A program made the translations under genes and the position numbers. This document shows, one piece after another, positions 1 through 7,537 of a stretch of 41,464 nt of DNA. Every line of letters starts with the position of its first letter. The stretch's first letter is position 1. The notes beneath the pieces were generated by a model, which was not told the DNA's origin, did no database searches, and saw only the letters and a list, made by a program, of their open reading frames with translations. This DNA is from an uncultured Pseudoxanthomonas sp. (GTDB lineage Bacteria > Pseudomonadota > Gammaproteobacteria > Xanthomonadales > Xanthomonadaceae), in contig CALJUL010000103.1 of the NCBI GenBank assembly GCA_937975725.1, positions 1 through 41,464 on the forward strand, written 5' to 3'.

Positions 1-1615
1 TGCCGTAGGCGCCCTCCTTCTCCACCCACATCGCCGCCGGCAGGATCAGGTCGGCCGCCTGCGCGGTGACCGTGGGGTAGGCGTCGGAGACGACGATGAA
101 GTTGTCCGGATTGCGGTAGCCGGGCCAGGTCTCCTGCATCAGGTTGGCCGCGGCCTGCATGTTGTTGTTGACCTGCACCCAGTAGGCGTTGAGCTTGCCG
201 TCCTTCAGCGCGCGGTTCTGCTCCACCGCGTGGTAGCCGGGCTTGTCCTTGATGATCCCGTGCGGGATCTTCCAGATCTCCTCGGCATGCTTGCGGTGCT
301 CGGGGTTGGTCACCACCATGTCCGCCGGCAGGCGGTGGCTGAAGGTGCCCACCTCGCGCGCGGTGCCGCAGGCCGAGGGCTGGCCGGTCAGCGAGAATGG
401 GCTGTTGCCCGGGGTGGCGATCTTCCCGGTCAGCAGGTGGATGTTGTAGACCATGTTGTTGGCCCACACGCCGCGCGTGTGCTGGTTGAAGCCCATGGTC
501 CAGAACGACATCACCTTGGTCTTGGGATCGGCGTACAGCTCGGCCAGTTGCTCCAGCCAGCCGCGCTCCACGCCCGTCATCTCGACGGTCTTCTCCAGCG
601 TGTACGGCGCGACGAAGGCGGCGAATTCCTCGAAGCCGATCGGCTGCCCGCCGTTGGGGTCCTTGGCGTTCTTCGCCTTCATCTCCAGCGGGTTGTCCGG
701 GCGCAGGCCGTAGCCGATGTCGTCGTTGCCGCGCTTGAAGGTGGTGTGCCTGGCGACGAAGTCCTTGTTGACCCTGCCGCTCTTGATGATGTGGTTGGCG
801 ATGTAGTTGAGGATGACCAGGTCGGTCTGCGGCTTGAACACGATCGGGATGTCGGCCAGCTCGAAACTGCGATGCTCGAAGGTGGACATCACCGCCACCT
901 TGACGTGCGGGTGCGAGAGCCGGCGGTCGGTCACCCGGGTCCACAGGATCGGGTGCATCTCGGCCATGTTGGAGCCCCACAGCACGAAGGCGTCGGCGGC
1001 CTCGATGTCGTCGTAGCAGCCCATCGGCTCGTCCATGCCGAAGGTGCGCATGAAGCCCATCACCGCCGAGGCCATGCAGTGGCGCGCATTGGGGTCGATG
1101 TGGTTGCTGCGGAAGCCGGCCTTCATCAGCTTGTTGGCGGCATAGCCCTCGAACACCGTCCACTGCCCGGAGCCGAACATGCCGATGGCGTCGCTGCCCT
1201 TCTCCTTCAGCACGCGCTTGAACTGCGCGGCCATCACGTCGAAGGCTTCGTCCCATTCCACCGGGGTGAACTCGCCGTCCTTGGCGTAGGCGCCGTTCTT
1301 CTTGCGCAGCAGCGGCTGGGTCAGGCGGTCCTGGCCATAGAGGATCTTGGACAGGAAGTAGCCCTTGACGCAGTTGATGCCGCGGTTGACCTCGGCGTGC
1401 ACGTCGCCGTGCGTGGCCACCACGCGCCCTTCCTTGACCGCGACGTTGACGCCGCAGCCGGTGCCGCAGTAGCGGCAGGGCGCCTTGTCCCACTTCAGCG
1501 TGGTCAGGTCGCCCTCGGTGACCAGGTTGCTGCCCGAGCCACCGAGCGGCAGGCCCGCCGCGGCCGCGGCGGTGGCCAGCGCGGACTGGCGGATGAAATC
1601 GCGGCGCGTGCTCAT
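1..1615 (-). CDS. napA: Periplasmic nitrate reductase catalytic subunit NapA (partial, C-terminus outside window)
   Basis: NapA reduces nitrate to nitrite in the periplasm using a Mo-bis-MGD cofactor and one [4Fe-4S] cluster. About 538 of the usual ~830 residues are visible; the reading frame runs open off the left edge. The N-terminus has a twin-arginine signal (TRRDF at residues 3-7) followed by an Ala-rich stretch, as expected for Tat export of a folded molybdoenzyme. Cluster ligands are C47, C50, C54 and C82, and the Mo-ligating cysteine is C180 in NARHCMAS. The ATG overlaps the napD stop as ATGA, which fixes the start. NapB and NapC are not visible and would lie beyond the left edge. Confidence 0.97.
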   Translation of the reverse strand, partial: MSTRRDFIRQSALATAAAAAGLPLGGSGSNLVTEGDLTTLKWDKAPCRYCGTGCGVNVAVKEGRVVATHGDVHAEVNRGINCVKGYFLSKILYGQDRLTQPLLRKKNGAYAKDGEFTPVEWDEAFDVMAAQFKRVLKEKGSDAIGMFGSGQWTVFEGYAANKLMKAGFRSNHIDPNARHCMASAVMGFMRTFGMDEPMGCYDDIEAADAFVLWGSNMAEMHPILWTRVTDRRLSHPHVKVAVMSTFEHRSFELADIPIVFKPQTDLVILNYIANHIIKSGRVNKDFVARHTTFKRGNDDIGYGLRPDNPLEMKAKNAKDPNGGQPIGFEEFAAFVAPYTLEKTVEMTGVERGWLEQLAELYADPKTKVMSFWTMGFNQHTRGVWANNMVYNIHLLTGKIATPGNSPFSLTGQPSACGTAREVGTFSHRLPADMVVTNPEHRKHAEEIWKIPHGIIKDKPGYHAVEQNRALKDGKLNAYWVQVNNNMQAAANLMQETWPGYRNPDNFIVVSDAYPTVTAQAADLILPAAMWVEKEGAYG

Positions 1616-1920
1616 GGGGACACTCCGGTCGCAGGAGGAACGGGAACCGCCAGGTTCAGGGCCCCGGCGGGTTCGGCATGGTGGTAGACGAGCAGCACGT
1701 TGAGCACGCCCGGCACCGATTGCAGTTCGTCTACGCGCGCCATCACCGCGTGCCGGTCCGCGGATTCGCAGATCACCACGCTGCGGGTGTCGCCCGCCAG
1801 GGCGAGTTCCAGGTCGTCGCGGCCGGCGGCCATCGCGGCCAGGGCTTCGCCGACGCCGTCGCGGTGCTGCACCACGAAGCTGGCGATGTGGATTTCGTCG
1901 TGGTCGTCGCGCGCGTTCAT
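1612..1920 (-). CDS. napD: NapD, chaperone for NapA maturation
   Basis: This 102-residue cytoplasmic protein matches NapD, which binds the NapA twin-arginine signal peptide and holds back export until the cofactor is inserted. The conserved opening IHIASFVVQ and the later SVPGVLNVLLVYHH segment are typical of the ferredoxin-like NapD fold. The start overlaps the napF stop and the stop overlaps the napA start, both as ATGA, so napF, napD and napA are probably translationally coupled. The C-terminus has a short Pro/Ala-rich extension. Confidence 0.93.
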   Translation of the reverse strand: MNARDDHDEIHIASFVVQHRDGVGEALAAMAAGRDDLELALAGDTRSVVICESADRHAVMARVDELQSVPGVLNVLLVYHHAEPAGALNLAVPVPPATGVSP

Positions 1921-2420
1921 GCGGCCGCCTCCAGTGCGTGCGCGGACAGCGCGATGGCATCGGCCGGGCAGGCCGCCACGCACGCGGCGCAGCCGGTGCA
2001 GCGCGAGGCATCGACGCGCGCGCCGCCGCGGCCGCCGGGCGCGAGGCGCACCGCGTTTTCCGGGCAGGTGTCGCGGCAACTCGCGCAGACCACGCCGCGC
2101 GCGGACAGGCAGGCGTCGCCCACCACGGCGCGCCACGGCCACGGCGGGTCCTGGGCGATGTCGAAGGCCGCGTGCGCGCAGGCAGCGGCGCATTCGCCGC
2201 AGAAGTTGCATTCGCCCGCCTGTGCATCGAAATACGGCAGGCCGTCGTCGCCGCGCTTCAACAGGTTCGCCGGGCATTGGCGGACGCAGGCGTCGCAGCG
2301 CGTGCAGGCATCGCGGAACAGGGCGGCGGATTTGGCCCAGGGCGGCCGGATGGGTCCGGGCACGTCCGCAGAACGTCCGAACAGCAAGGCGCGGCGCGAG
2401 AGCGGATGCGGCGCGGACAT
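1917..2420 (-). CDS. napF: NapF, multi-cluster ferredoxin-type protein
   Basis: This is a 167-residue iron-sulphur protein of the Nap operon, thought from work on homologues to help insert the [4Fe-4S] cluster into NapA in the cytoplasm. Four cysteine groups are visible: C39/C42/C45/C49, C71/C74/C77/C81, C104/C112/C115/C119 and C141/C144/C147/C151. The N-terminus SRRALLFGR is typical of NapF. The chosen ATG gives this start; the open frame extends upstream only as out-of-family sequence overlapping napE. It ends in an ATGA overlap with napD. Confidence 0.93.
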   Translation of the reverse strand: MSAPHPLSRRALLFGRSADVPGPIRPPWAKSAALFRDACTRCDACVRQCPANLLKRGDDGLPYFDAQAGECNFCGECAAACAHAAFDIAQDPPWPWRAVVGDACLSARGVVCASCRDTCPENAVRLAPGGRGGARVDASRCTGCAACVAACPADAIALSAHALEAAA

Positions 2421-2422
2421 GT

Positions 2423-2593
2423 TCACGGCCCCGTCGGCGGCCCGATGAACAGGAGTTGCCACATCCACACCAGGAAGCCGTAGCCGGCCACCACCAGCAC
2501 GGCCATCAACGGGAAGATGACGGCGGTCAGCAGCAGGAACGCCGTGCGCTCCTGCTTCTTCTCTGCGACTGCATGACCGGTGTCCTGCTCCAT
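2423..2593 (-). CDS. napE: NapE, small membrane protein of the nap operon
   Basis: This 56-residue protein has a charged N-terminus (EKKQER) and one hydrophobic helix at about residues 18-43, followed by a Trp-containing interfacial stretch. This is the NapE pattern; its function is not established. It is the first nap gene, and its stop lies two bases from the napF start codon. mobA ends about 115 bp upstream on the same strand, so nap may be read from mobA or from its own promoter. I saw no clear FNR box in that gap. Confidence 0.88.
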   Translation of the reverse strand: MEQDTGHAVAEKKQERTAFLLLTAVIFPLMAVLVVAGYGFLVWMWQLLFIGPPTGP

Positions 2594-2708
2594 GATGCCT
2601 ACCTTGCGGGTGGGTACTGGGTGCGACGGTGCTGCGGGGGCAGGCTACCACATCCCTGCGGCGATGGCGTCGCGCACTGCAACGGCGAAGCAAGCCGATG
2701 CGCGCACG

Positions 2709-3272
2709 TCAGCGCGAGCCGCGGTGCAATGCTTCCCATTCCTCCGGCGTGTTGCAGTTGCGCAATGCGTCGAGCCAGGGCGCGGCGTCCAGCCGTTCGA
2801 CGTGCAGGCGTTCCTGCAACGCGCGCAGCGAACACGCGCGCCCTTCCAGGGTGCCGACGTCTTCCACCGCGCGGCGGACCTGCGCGTCCAGCCGCAGCGC
2901 CATCGGCAAGGCGTGGCCGGCGATGCAGGCGCAGGGTGCGACCGTGCACCGCAGTGCCTGCAACAGGCCGACCGACAACAGCGGCATGTCCACCGGCACC
3001 ACCAGCCACAGCCCGTCCGGCAACCGCGGGCACAGGTGCGCCAGCGCCGCCATCGGCCCGCCGCCGGGCCGGCCGTCGGGCACGCCGGCATGGTCGGGGC
3101 GGTCGCCGCTCACGACGATCCTGCCCGCGCCCGCGCGATGCAGCAGGCCGTGCATGTGCGCCAGCAGCGTGCCGCCGTCCCAGGGCAGCAGCGCCTTGTC
3201 GCGCCCCATCCGCACCGAGCGGCCACCGGCCAGCAGCACGGCATTCCATTCCGCTTTGCGCACGGTAGTCAT
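2709..3272 (-). CDS. mobA: Molybdenum cofactor guanylyltransferase MobA
   Basis: MobA joins GMP to molybdopterin to make the guanine dinucleotide cofactor that NapA needs. The 187-residue protein has the nucleotidyltransferase signature AVLLAGGRSVRMGRDKALL near residues 11-29, the GGPMAALAHL segment and the acidic VPVDMPLLS motif. I chose the ATG that overlaps the moeA stop as ATGA rather than an in-frame start seven codons upstream. It lies between moeA and napE in one direction, so cofactor synthesis and Nap are probably co-expressed. Confidence 0.93.
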   Translation of the reverse strand: MTTVRKAEWNAVLLAGGRSVRMGRDKALLPWDGGTLLAHMHGLLHRAGAGRIVVSGDRPDHAGVPDGRPGGGPMAALAHLCPRLPDGLWLVVPVDMPLLSVGLLQALRCTVAPCACIAGHALPMALRLDAQVRRAVEDVGTLEGRACSLRALQERLHVERLDAAPWLDALRNCNTPEEWEALHRGSR

Positions 3273-4513
3273 GCTGCGCCCGTTCCGCACCACGGCAACG
3301 GCCGTAGGTGGCAGCGGCCGAGCACCTGCACGCTGTCGCCGGCGCTGGCTTCCTCGACGCCTTCCGGCAGGATGGCCCAGACCGGCGCGCGCAGCAGCGG
3401 CGACAGGCGGAAGGATTCCTGGTGTTCGGCCACATGGACGCGCAGCCGTCCTTCATCGTCGCAGTGCAGGCCGGCGTGCAGGAACGCGCGCAGGCCCAAA
3501 CGCTTGCGGCAGGGCTGCGCCAGCGGCAGCCGGCCGGGCGTTTCCTCAGCCAGGCCCAGCCAGGCGCGCAGCAGGGGTTCGACGAAGAAACGCGCACCCA
3601 CCGCGGTCGCCAGCGGATTGCCCGGCAGGCCGACGAAGCGCGGACCTTCGGCCAGGCGCGCGGCCAGCACCGGCTTGCCCGGGCGCATCGCCACGCCATG
3701 GAACAGCACGCCGGCGCCGCGCGCGGCCAAGGCCTGCGGGACGAAATCGTGGCGCCCCTTCGAGACCGCACCGGTGCTCACCACCAGGTCCACGCCTTGC
3801 GCGAGCGCAGCATCCAGCGCGGCGTGGAACTGCGCCGCGTCGTCGCCGATGCGCTGCGCGGACACGACCTGCGCGCCCGCATCGGCCAGCGCGGCCATCA
3901 GGTAGGCCGAATTCGCATCGTGGATCGCCGCTTCCGCCAGCGCGTCGCCGGGCGCGGCCAGTTCGCGCCCGGTCGCCAGCAGCGCCACCCGCGGCCGCGG
4001 CGCGGCCTGCACGTGGGCGATGCCCAGGCCGGCCAGCAACAGCAACGCCGACGCGGACAGCGGTTCGCCGCGGGCCAGCACGCGCTGCGCCTCGTGCACG
4101 TCCTCGCCGCGCCGGCGCACGTTGGCGCCGGGCGGCACGTCCGCCGTGAGCCGGATGCCGGCGCCGTCCGCGGCGCGTTCCACCTGTTCCAGCGGCACCA
4201 CCGTATCCGTGGCGGTGGGCAGCAGGGCGCCGGTCATGATTTCCCAGGCGCCCGCGCCGCCGCCGGCCGGCGCGGGCGCGCCCGCGGCCAGACTGCCGAC
4301 GACCGCCCAGGCGCTGCCCTTCGCCAACGGCGCACCGCGCGCGGCCAGCGCGTAACCGTCCAGCGCCGCGTTGTCGAAGCGCGGCAGGGCCGTCGGGCTG
4401 GCCACGTCCTGCGCCAGCACCCGCCCCTGTGCTTCCGCCAGCGCGACGCGCTGCGCCGGCAGCGGCGCCACGCCTTCGCGGAGCAGATCCACCGCCGCCT
4501 GGTATGCGATCAC
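3269..4513 (-). CDS. moeA: Molybdopterin molybdenumtransferase MoeA
   Basis: MoeA inserts molybdate into adenylated molybdopterin. The 414-residue length and the conserved segments (ALDGYALAARG, ATDTVVPLEQ, STGAVSKGRHDF, LPGNPLATAV) are typical of the family. The start codon is GTG, preceded by a strong GGAGGAG Shine-Dalgarno sequence. It is followed by mobA with an ATGA overlap. A ~350-bp leader region separates it from divergent hemN and holds a possible folded RNA. Confidence 0.95.
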   Translation of the reverse strand: MIAYQAAVDLLREGVAPLPAQRVALAEAQGRVLAQDVASPTALPRFDNAALDGYALAARGAPLAKGSAWAVVGSLAAGAPAPAGGGAGAWEIMTGALLPTATDTVVPLEQVERAADGAGIRLTADVPPGANVRRRGEDVHEAQRVLARGEPLSASALLLLAGLGIAHVQAAPRPRVALLATGRELAAPGDALAEAAIHDANSAYLMAALADAGAQVVSAQRIGDDAAQFHAALDAALAQGVDLVVSTGAVSKGRHDFVPQALAARGAGVLFHGVAMRPGKPVLAARLAEGPRFVGLPGNPLATAVGARFFVEPLLRAWLGLAEETPGRLPLAQPCRKRLGLRAFLHAGLHCDDEGRLRVHVAEHQESFRLSPLLRAPVWAILPEGVEEASAGDSVQVLGRCHLRPLPWCGTGAA

Positions 4514-4597
4514 CCCGTCTCCTCCTCCGCGCAGCCGGTCCCCGGCAACGCCCGCAGCCTAGTGCGCCGTTCCGCGGATTGCCAACCGGAGGCGTGT

Positions 4598-4675
4598 GCA
4601 TGCCGTCCTTGCAGGGCATGCGGGCAAGCGGCATCACACCGGATGTGCCTTGCACCCGGTGCTCCCACGGCATGC
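4598..4675 (-). ncRNA. Candidate structured leader upstream of moeA (three-way junction)
   Basis: Between moeA and hemN (4514-4862) the sequence can fold into a 9-bp closing stem (4598-4606 with 4667-4675, perfect) that encloses two hairpins: 4608-4612 with 4624-4628, and 4637-4642 with 4656-4661. In the minus orientation this lies about 85-160 nt upstream of the moeA start. Position and shape would fit a cis-regulatory RNA such as a Moco riboswitch, but I could not confirm its consensus. The region is GC-rich, so chance folding is possible. Apart from this and the FNR box I see nothing else in the gap. Confidence 0.3.
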
Positions 4676-4814
4676 AGCCGCCTGCGGGCGCATCGATGCC
4701 CGCGAGCGCGGGGCGCCGGCCGAACCGCCACCCGCGACCGTTACCCACCATCCCTCGCTCGCACCATGGCAGCCCATTCACGTCACTGAAGCGGCGGGCC
4801 GCACGGCCGCGGGA

Positions 4815-4828
4815 TTGATCCACGTCAA
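4815..4828 (+). promoter_or_regulatory. FNR-type box of the hemN promoter
   Basis: TTGATCCACGTCAA is a near-perfect FNR/ANR inverted repeat. Its centre (4821.5) is exactly 41.5 bp upstream of the A of the hemN ATG, and TAGCCT (4851-4856) sits where the -10 hexamer is expected. This is class II activator geometry with a start point at or beside the start codon. Confidence 0.8.
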
Positions 4829-4862
4829 GGACATCGGGGGCGCCTGCCCCTAGCCTGCGCAC

Positions 4863-6263
4863 ATGGCCAGCCTGACCTCGCTCTTCGATCCCGACCTGCT
4901 GCGGCGCTACGACACGCCGGGGCCGCGCTACACCTCCTACCCGACCGCGCCGCAGTTCACCTCGGACTTCGGCGAGGACGGGCTGCGCGAGATGGCGGCG
5001 ATCAGCAACGGCGACCCGATCCCGCGCCCGCTGTCGCTGTACGTGCACATCCCGTTCTGCACCAGCCCGTGCTTCTACTGCGGCTGCAACCGCATCATCA
5101 CCCGCGACACCGCGCGCGGCGCGGCCTACCTGACCCGGCTCTACCGCGAGGCGGCGATGGTGTCCACGCTGTTCGACCGCGACCGCGACGTGGAGCAGGT
5201 GCACTTCGGCGGCGGCACGCCCAATTTCCTCTCGCCGGCGCAGATCGCGGAGGTCCTGGACGTGCTGCGCCGGCATTTTTCATTCTCGCGCAGCGACCGC
5301 CTGGACTGTTCGATCGAGCTGGACCCGCGCTTCATCACCCCGGACGAAGTGGGCGAACTGGCCGCGGCCGGCTTCAACCGCGCCAGCCTGGGCGTGCAGG
5401 ACTTCGACCCCGAGGTGCAGCGCTCGGTCAACCGCGTGCAAAGCGTGGAGCAGACGCTGGCCGTCATCGACGCCTGCCGGCGCCACGGCATGAAGTCGGT
5501 CAACGTGGACCTGATCTACGGCCTGCCGCGGCAGAGCCTGGCGGGGTTCTCGCGCACGCTGGACATCACCCTGGAAGCGCGCCCGGACCGCCTGGCCGTG
5601 TACAGCTACGCGCACCTGCCGGCGATGTTCCGCCCGCAGCAACGCATCAACGCCGACGAACTGCCCACGCCGGAGACCAAGCTGGGCCTGCTGCAATGCG
5701 CGATCGAGAAGCTCGGCCAGGCCGGTTACGTGTACATCGGCATGGACCACTTCGCGCTGCCCGGCGACGAGCTGGCGCGCGCGCAGCAGCGCGGCGACCT
5801 GCACCGCAACTTCATGGGCTACACCACCCACGCCGAGAGCGACCTGATCGGCCTGGGCGTCAGCGCGATCAGCCACATCGGCCCCAGCTTCAGCCAGAAC
5901 CCGCGCGACCTGGGCAGTTGGGAGCAGGCCATCGACCAGGGCCGGCTGCCGGTATGGCGCGGCATGCGGCTGGCCGAGGACGACATGATCCGCGCCGACG
6001 TGATCCAGTCGCTGATGTGCCACGGCGAACTGGATTTCGAGACACTGGGGCGCCGCCACGTGATCGACTTCACGAACTACTTCCGCGACGCGCTGGCGCG
6101 GATGGCGCCGTTGCAGGCCGACGGCCTGGTCAAGCTGGACGGGCGCGGCCTGCGCGCGACCTCGCAAGGCCGGCTGCTGTTGCGTATCATCGCCATGTGC
6201 TTCGATCGCTACCTGCCCACCACTGCGGCTTCCGCGACGCCCCGCTTCTCGCGCACGGTCTGA
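4863..6263 (+). CDS. hemN: Oxygen-independent coproporphyrinogen III oxidase HemN
   Basis: HemN is a radical-SAM enzyme that converts coproporphyrinogen III to protoporphyrinogen IX without oxygen, supplying heme for anaerobic respiration. The 466-residue protein carries the CxxxCxxC-C cluster motif (C66, C70, C73, C75 in HIPFC...CFYCGC) and the GPRYTSYPTA start typical of HemN. No Shine-Dalgarno sequence is visible, and the -10-like hexamer is only seven bases from the ATG, so the mRNA may be leaderless. It is followed 22 bp later by the FNR homologue, a common pairing. Confidence 0.95.
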   Translation: MASLTSLFDPDLLRRYDTPGPRYTSYPTAPQFTSDFGEDGLREMAAISNGDPIPRPLSLYVHIPFCTSPCFYCGCNRIITRDTARGAAYLTRLYREAAMVSTLFDRDRDVEQVHFGGGTPNFLSPAQIAEVLDVLRRHFSFSRSDRLDCSIELDPRFITPDEVGELAAAGFNRASLGVQDFDPEVQRSVNRVQSVEQTLAVIDACRRHGMKSVNVDLIYGLPRQSLAGFSRTLDITLEARPDRLAVYSYAHLPAMFRPQQRINADELPTPETKLGLLQCAIEKLGQAGYVYIGMDHFALPGDELARAQQRGDLHRNFMGYTTHAESDLIGLGVSAISHIGPSFSQNPRDLGSWEQAIDQGRLPVWRGMRLAEDDMIRADVIQSLMCHGELDFETLGRRHVIDFTNYFRDALARMAPLQADGLVKLDGRGLRATSQGRLLLRIIAMCFDRYLPTTAASATPRFSRTV

Positions 6264-6285
6264 GCCGGCCGCAGGGGGGCCGCGC

Positions 6286-7041
6286 ATGACCACGCCGGTC
6301 GTCTTCCCGCGCCCGAACCCGAGCGTGCTCGCCGACGACGGCGACGCGCTGACGTTCTGCTCCACCTGCGCGTTCTCGCAGGCATGCCTGTCCGAAGGCA
6401 TGGACAAGCGCGCGCTGATGGACCTGCACGTGCTGGTGGAGCACGTGGGGCCGCTGCGCGTGGGCGAGCACGTGTTCCGCGAGGGCGACCCATTCAGCGC
6501 CATCGCCGCGGTGCGCGCCGGCACCGTCAAGACCTACCAGATCGACCGCAACGGGCACGAGCAGGTGCTCGGCTTCCACCTGCCGGGCGAAGTGATCGGC
6601 CTGAACGGCATCCACGGCGACCGCTACCCCTGCAACGCGGTGGCGCTGGACACGGTGATGCTGTGCCGCTTCTCCTTCCCCAAGATCGCGATGCTGGCCG
6701 CGCGCCTGCCCAACCTGCAGCAGCACCTGTTCCGGCTGATGAGCCGCGACATCGGCGTGGCCTCGCTGTTCGCGCGCGACAACACCGCCGACGAGCGCAT
6801 GGCGGCGTTCCTGGTGGGGCTGTCGCGGCGCCTGGCCGCGCGCGGCTTCTCGCCGCGCCGCTTCCAACTGACCATGTCGCGCACCGACATCGCCAACTAC
6901 CTGCGACAGGCACCGGAGACGGTCAGCCGCGTGTTGCGCCGCTTCGAGCAGGAAGGCCTGCTGCACATCAAGCAGCGCGACGTGGAGATCCTCGACCCGT
7001 CGCGCCTGGAAGCCCTGGCCCTGACCGTCCTGCGCGACTGA
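6286..7041 (+). CDS. fnr: FNR/ANR-type oxygen-sensing transcription regulator
   Basis: This 251-residue Crp/Fnr-family activator has the N-terminal cluster motif C25-x2-C28-x5-C34 plus a fourth cysteine at C116. Together these are the four ligands of an oxygen-labile [4Fe-4S] cluster. A cyclic-nucleotide-type beta-roll follows, then a helix-turn-helix (about residues 198-225) with E211, S214 and R215 in ETVSR, the residues that read TTGAT half sites in E. coli FNR. It is the only such regulator in the window and could act on the nine FNR-type boxes listed here. An AGGGGGG sequence precedes the ATG. The name anr would be equally valid. Confidence 0.93.
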   Translation: MTTPVVFPRPNPSVLADDGDALTFCSTCAFSQACLSEGMDKRALMDLHVLVEHVGPLRVGEHVFREGDPFSAIAAVRAGTVKTYQIDRNGHEQVLGFHLPGEVIGLNGIHGDRYPCNAVALDTVMLCRFSFPKIAMLAARLPNLQQHLFRLMSRDIGVASLFARDNTADERMAAFLVGLSRRLAARGFSPRRFQLTMSRTDIANYLRQAPETVSRVLRRFEQEGLLHIKQRDVEILDPSRLEALALTVLRD

Positions 7042-7056
7042 GCCGCGCCTCCTCCC

Positions 7057-7080
7057 GCAGGAGCGGCTTCAACCGCGATC
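7057..7080 (+). repeat. REP-like element
   Basis: GCAGGAGCGGCTTCAACCGC followed by GATC is a short imperfect hairpin of the 'GTAGGAGCGGCTTCAGCCGCGA' type that is scattered between genes in Xanthomonadaceae and Pseudomonas. It lies just after the fnr stop codon and may also shape the 3' end of that mRNA. Confidence 0.55.
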
Positions 7081-7130
7081 GGAACCCGGAAGCGCTGCGG
7101 AACCTGCCCTTCCCCTTCGCCCTCTCACCC

Positions 7131-7297
7131 CGTTGTAGGAGCGACGCAAGTCGCGACCCCGGAACGCTGGGCGCGCCATGAAAGCATGGATTGCAGGGAC
7201 GGGGGTCTGATCCGGCCTCCGGCTGTTTTCCTGCATGGTCCGTCGATGCTTGCGGCCCAGGATTCAGGGGTCGCGACTTGCGTCGCTCCTGCAACGA
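7131..7297. repeat. Inverted pair of REP elements (BIME-like unit)
   Basis: A 30-bp REP copy at 7131-7160 (core GTAGGAGCGACGCAAGTCGC) is repeated in opposite orientation at 7267-7296 with one mismatch. About 105 bp lie between them without a convincing ORF. Head-to-head REP pairs like this are usually intergenic and are moved by REP-associated transposases elsewhere in the genome. The remaining spacer between fnr and norB (7161-7266 and 7298-7468) shows no gene. Confidence 0.65.
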
Positions 7298-7468
7298 GGG
7301 AGAGGGGGCCGTGGGGACGGAGGCTTCCATGGCATGGCCGCTGGCGACCGACAGGCTTGCCTGCGTCCATCCGACGCACCTCTGTGCCGGCCCGCTTTCA
7401 AGATTTTCACGGCATCCGGCCGCGGCTGGGACGCTCCTGCGGCCGGAACCGGGGGAATCGAGGGTGAC

Positions 7469-7482
7469 TTGACCTACGTCAT
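7469..7482 (+). promoter_or_regulatory. FNR/DNR-type box of the norB promoter
   Basis: TTGACCTACGTCAT is an inverted repeat of the TTGAC-N4-GTCAA kind with one mismatch. It predicts a start point at 7517, with GATGAT (7505-7510) as the -10 hexamer. The norB ATG follows 21 bases later with an AGGAG ribosome binding site. Confidence 0.65.
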
Positions 7483-7537
7483 GGAGGCCCGTTGCGGGCG
7501 CGCCGATGATGCGGCCGTTTCCCAGGAGAGCCGCATC

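Noticed and set aside
230..1687. Long plus-strand ORF (485 codons) at the left end
   Set aside because: It is the antisense shadow of napA; the minus strand gives an unmistakable NapA sequence with Tat signal and cluster cysteines.
2594..2708. FNR box for the nap operon in the mobA-napE gap
   Set aside because: No TTGA-N6-TCAA pattern is present in this 115-bp gap.
4777..4790. TTCACGTCACTGAA as a second Crp/Fnr site before hemN
   Set aside because: It lacks TTGA half sites and is not spaced sensibly from the FNR box or from a start point.
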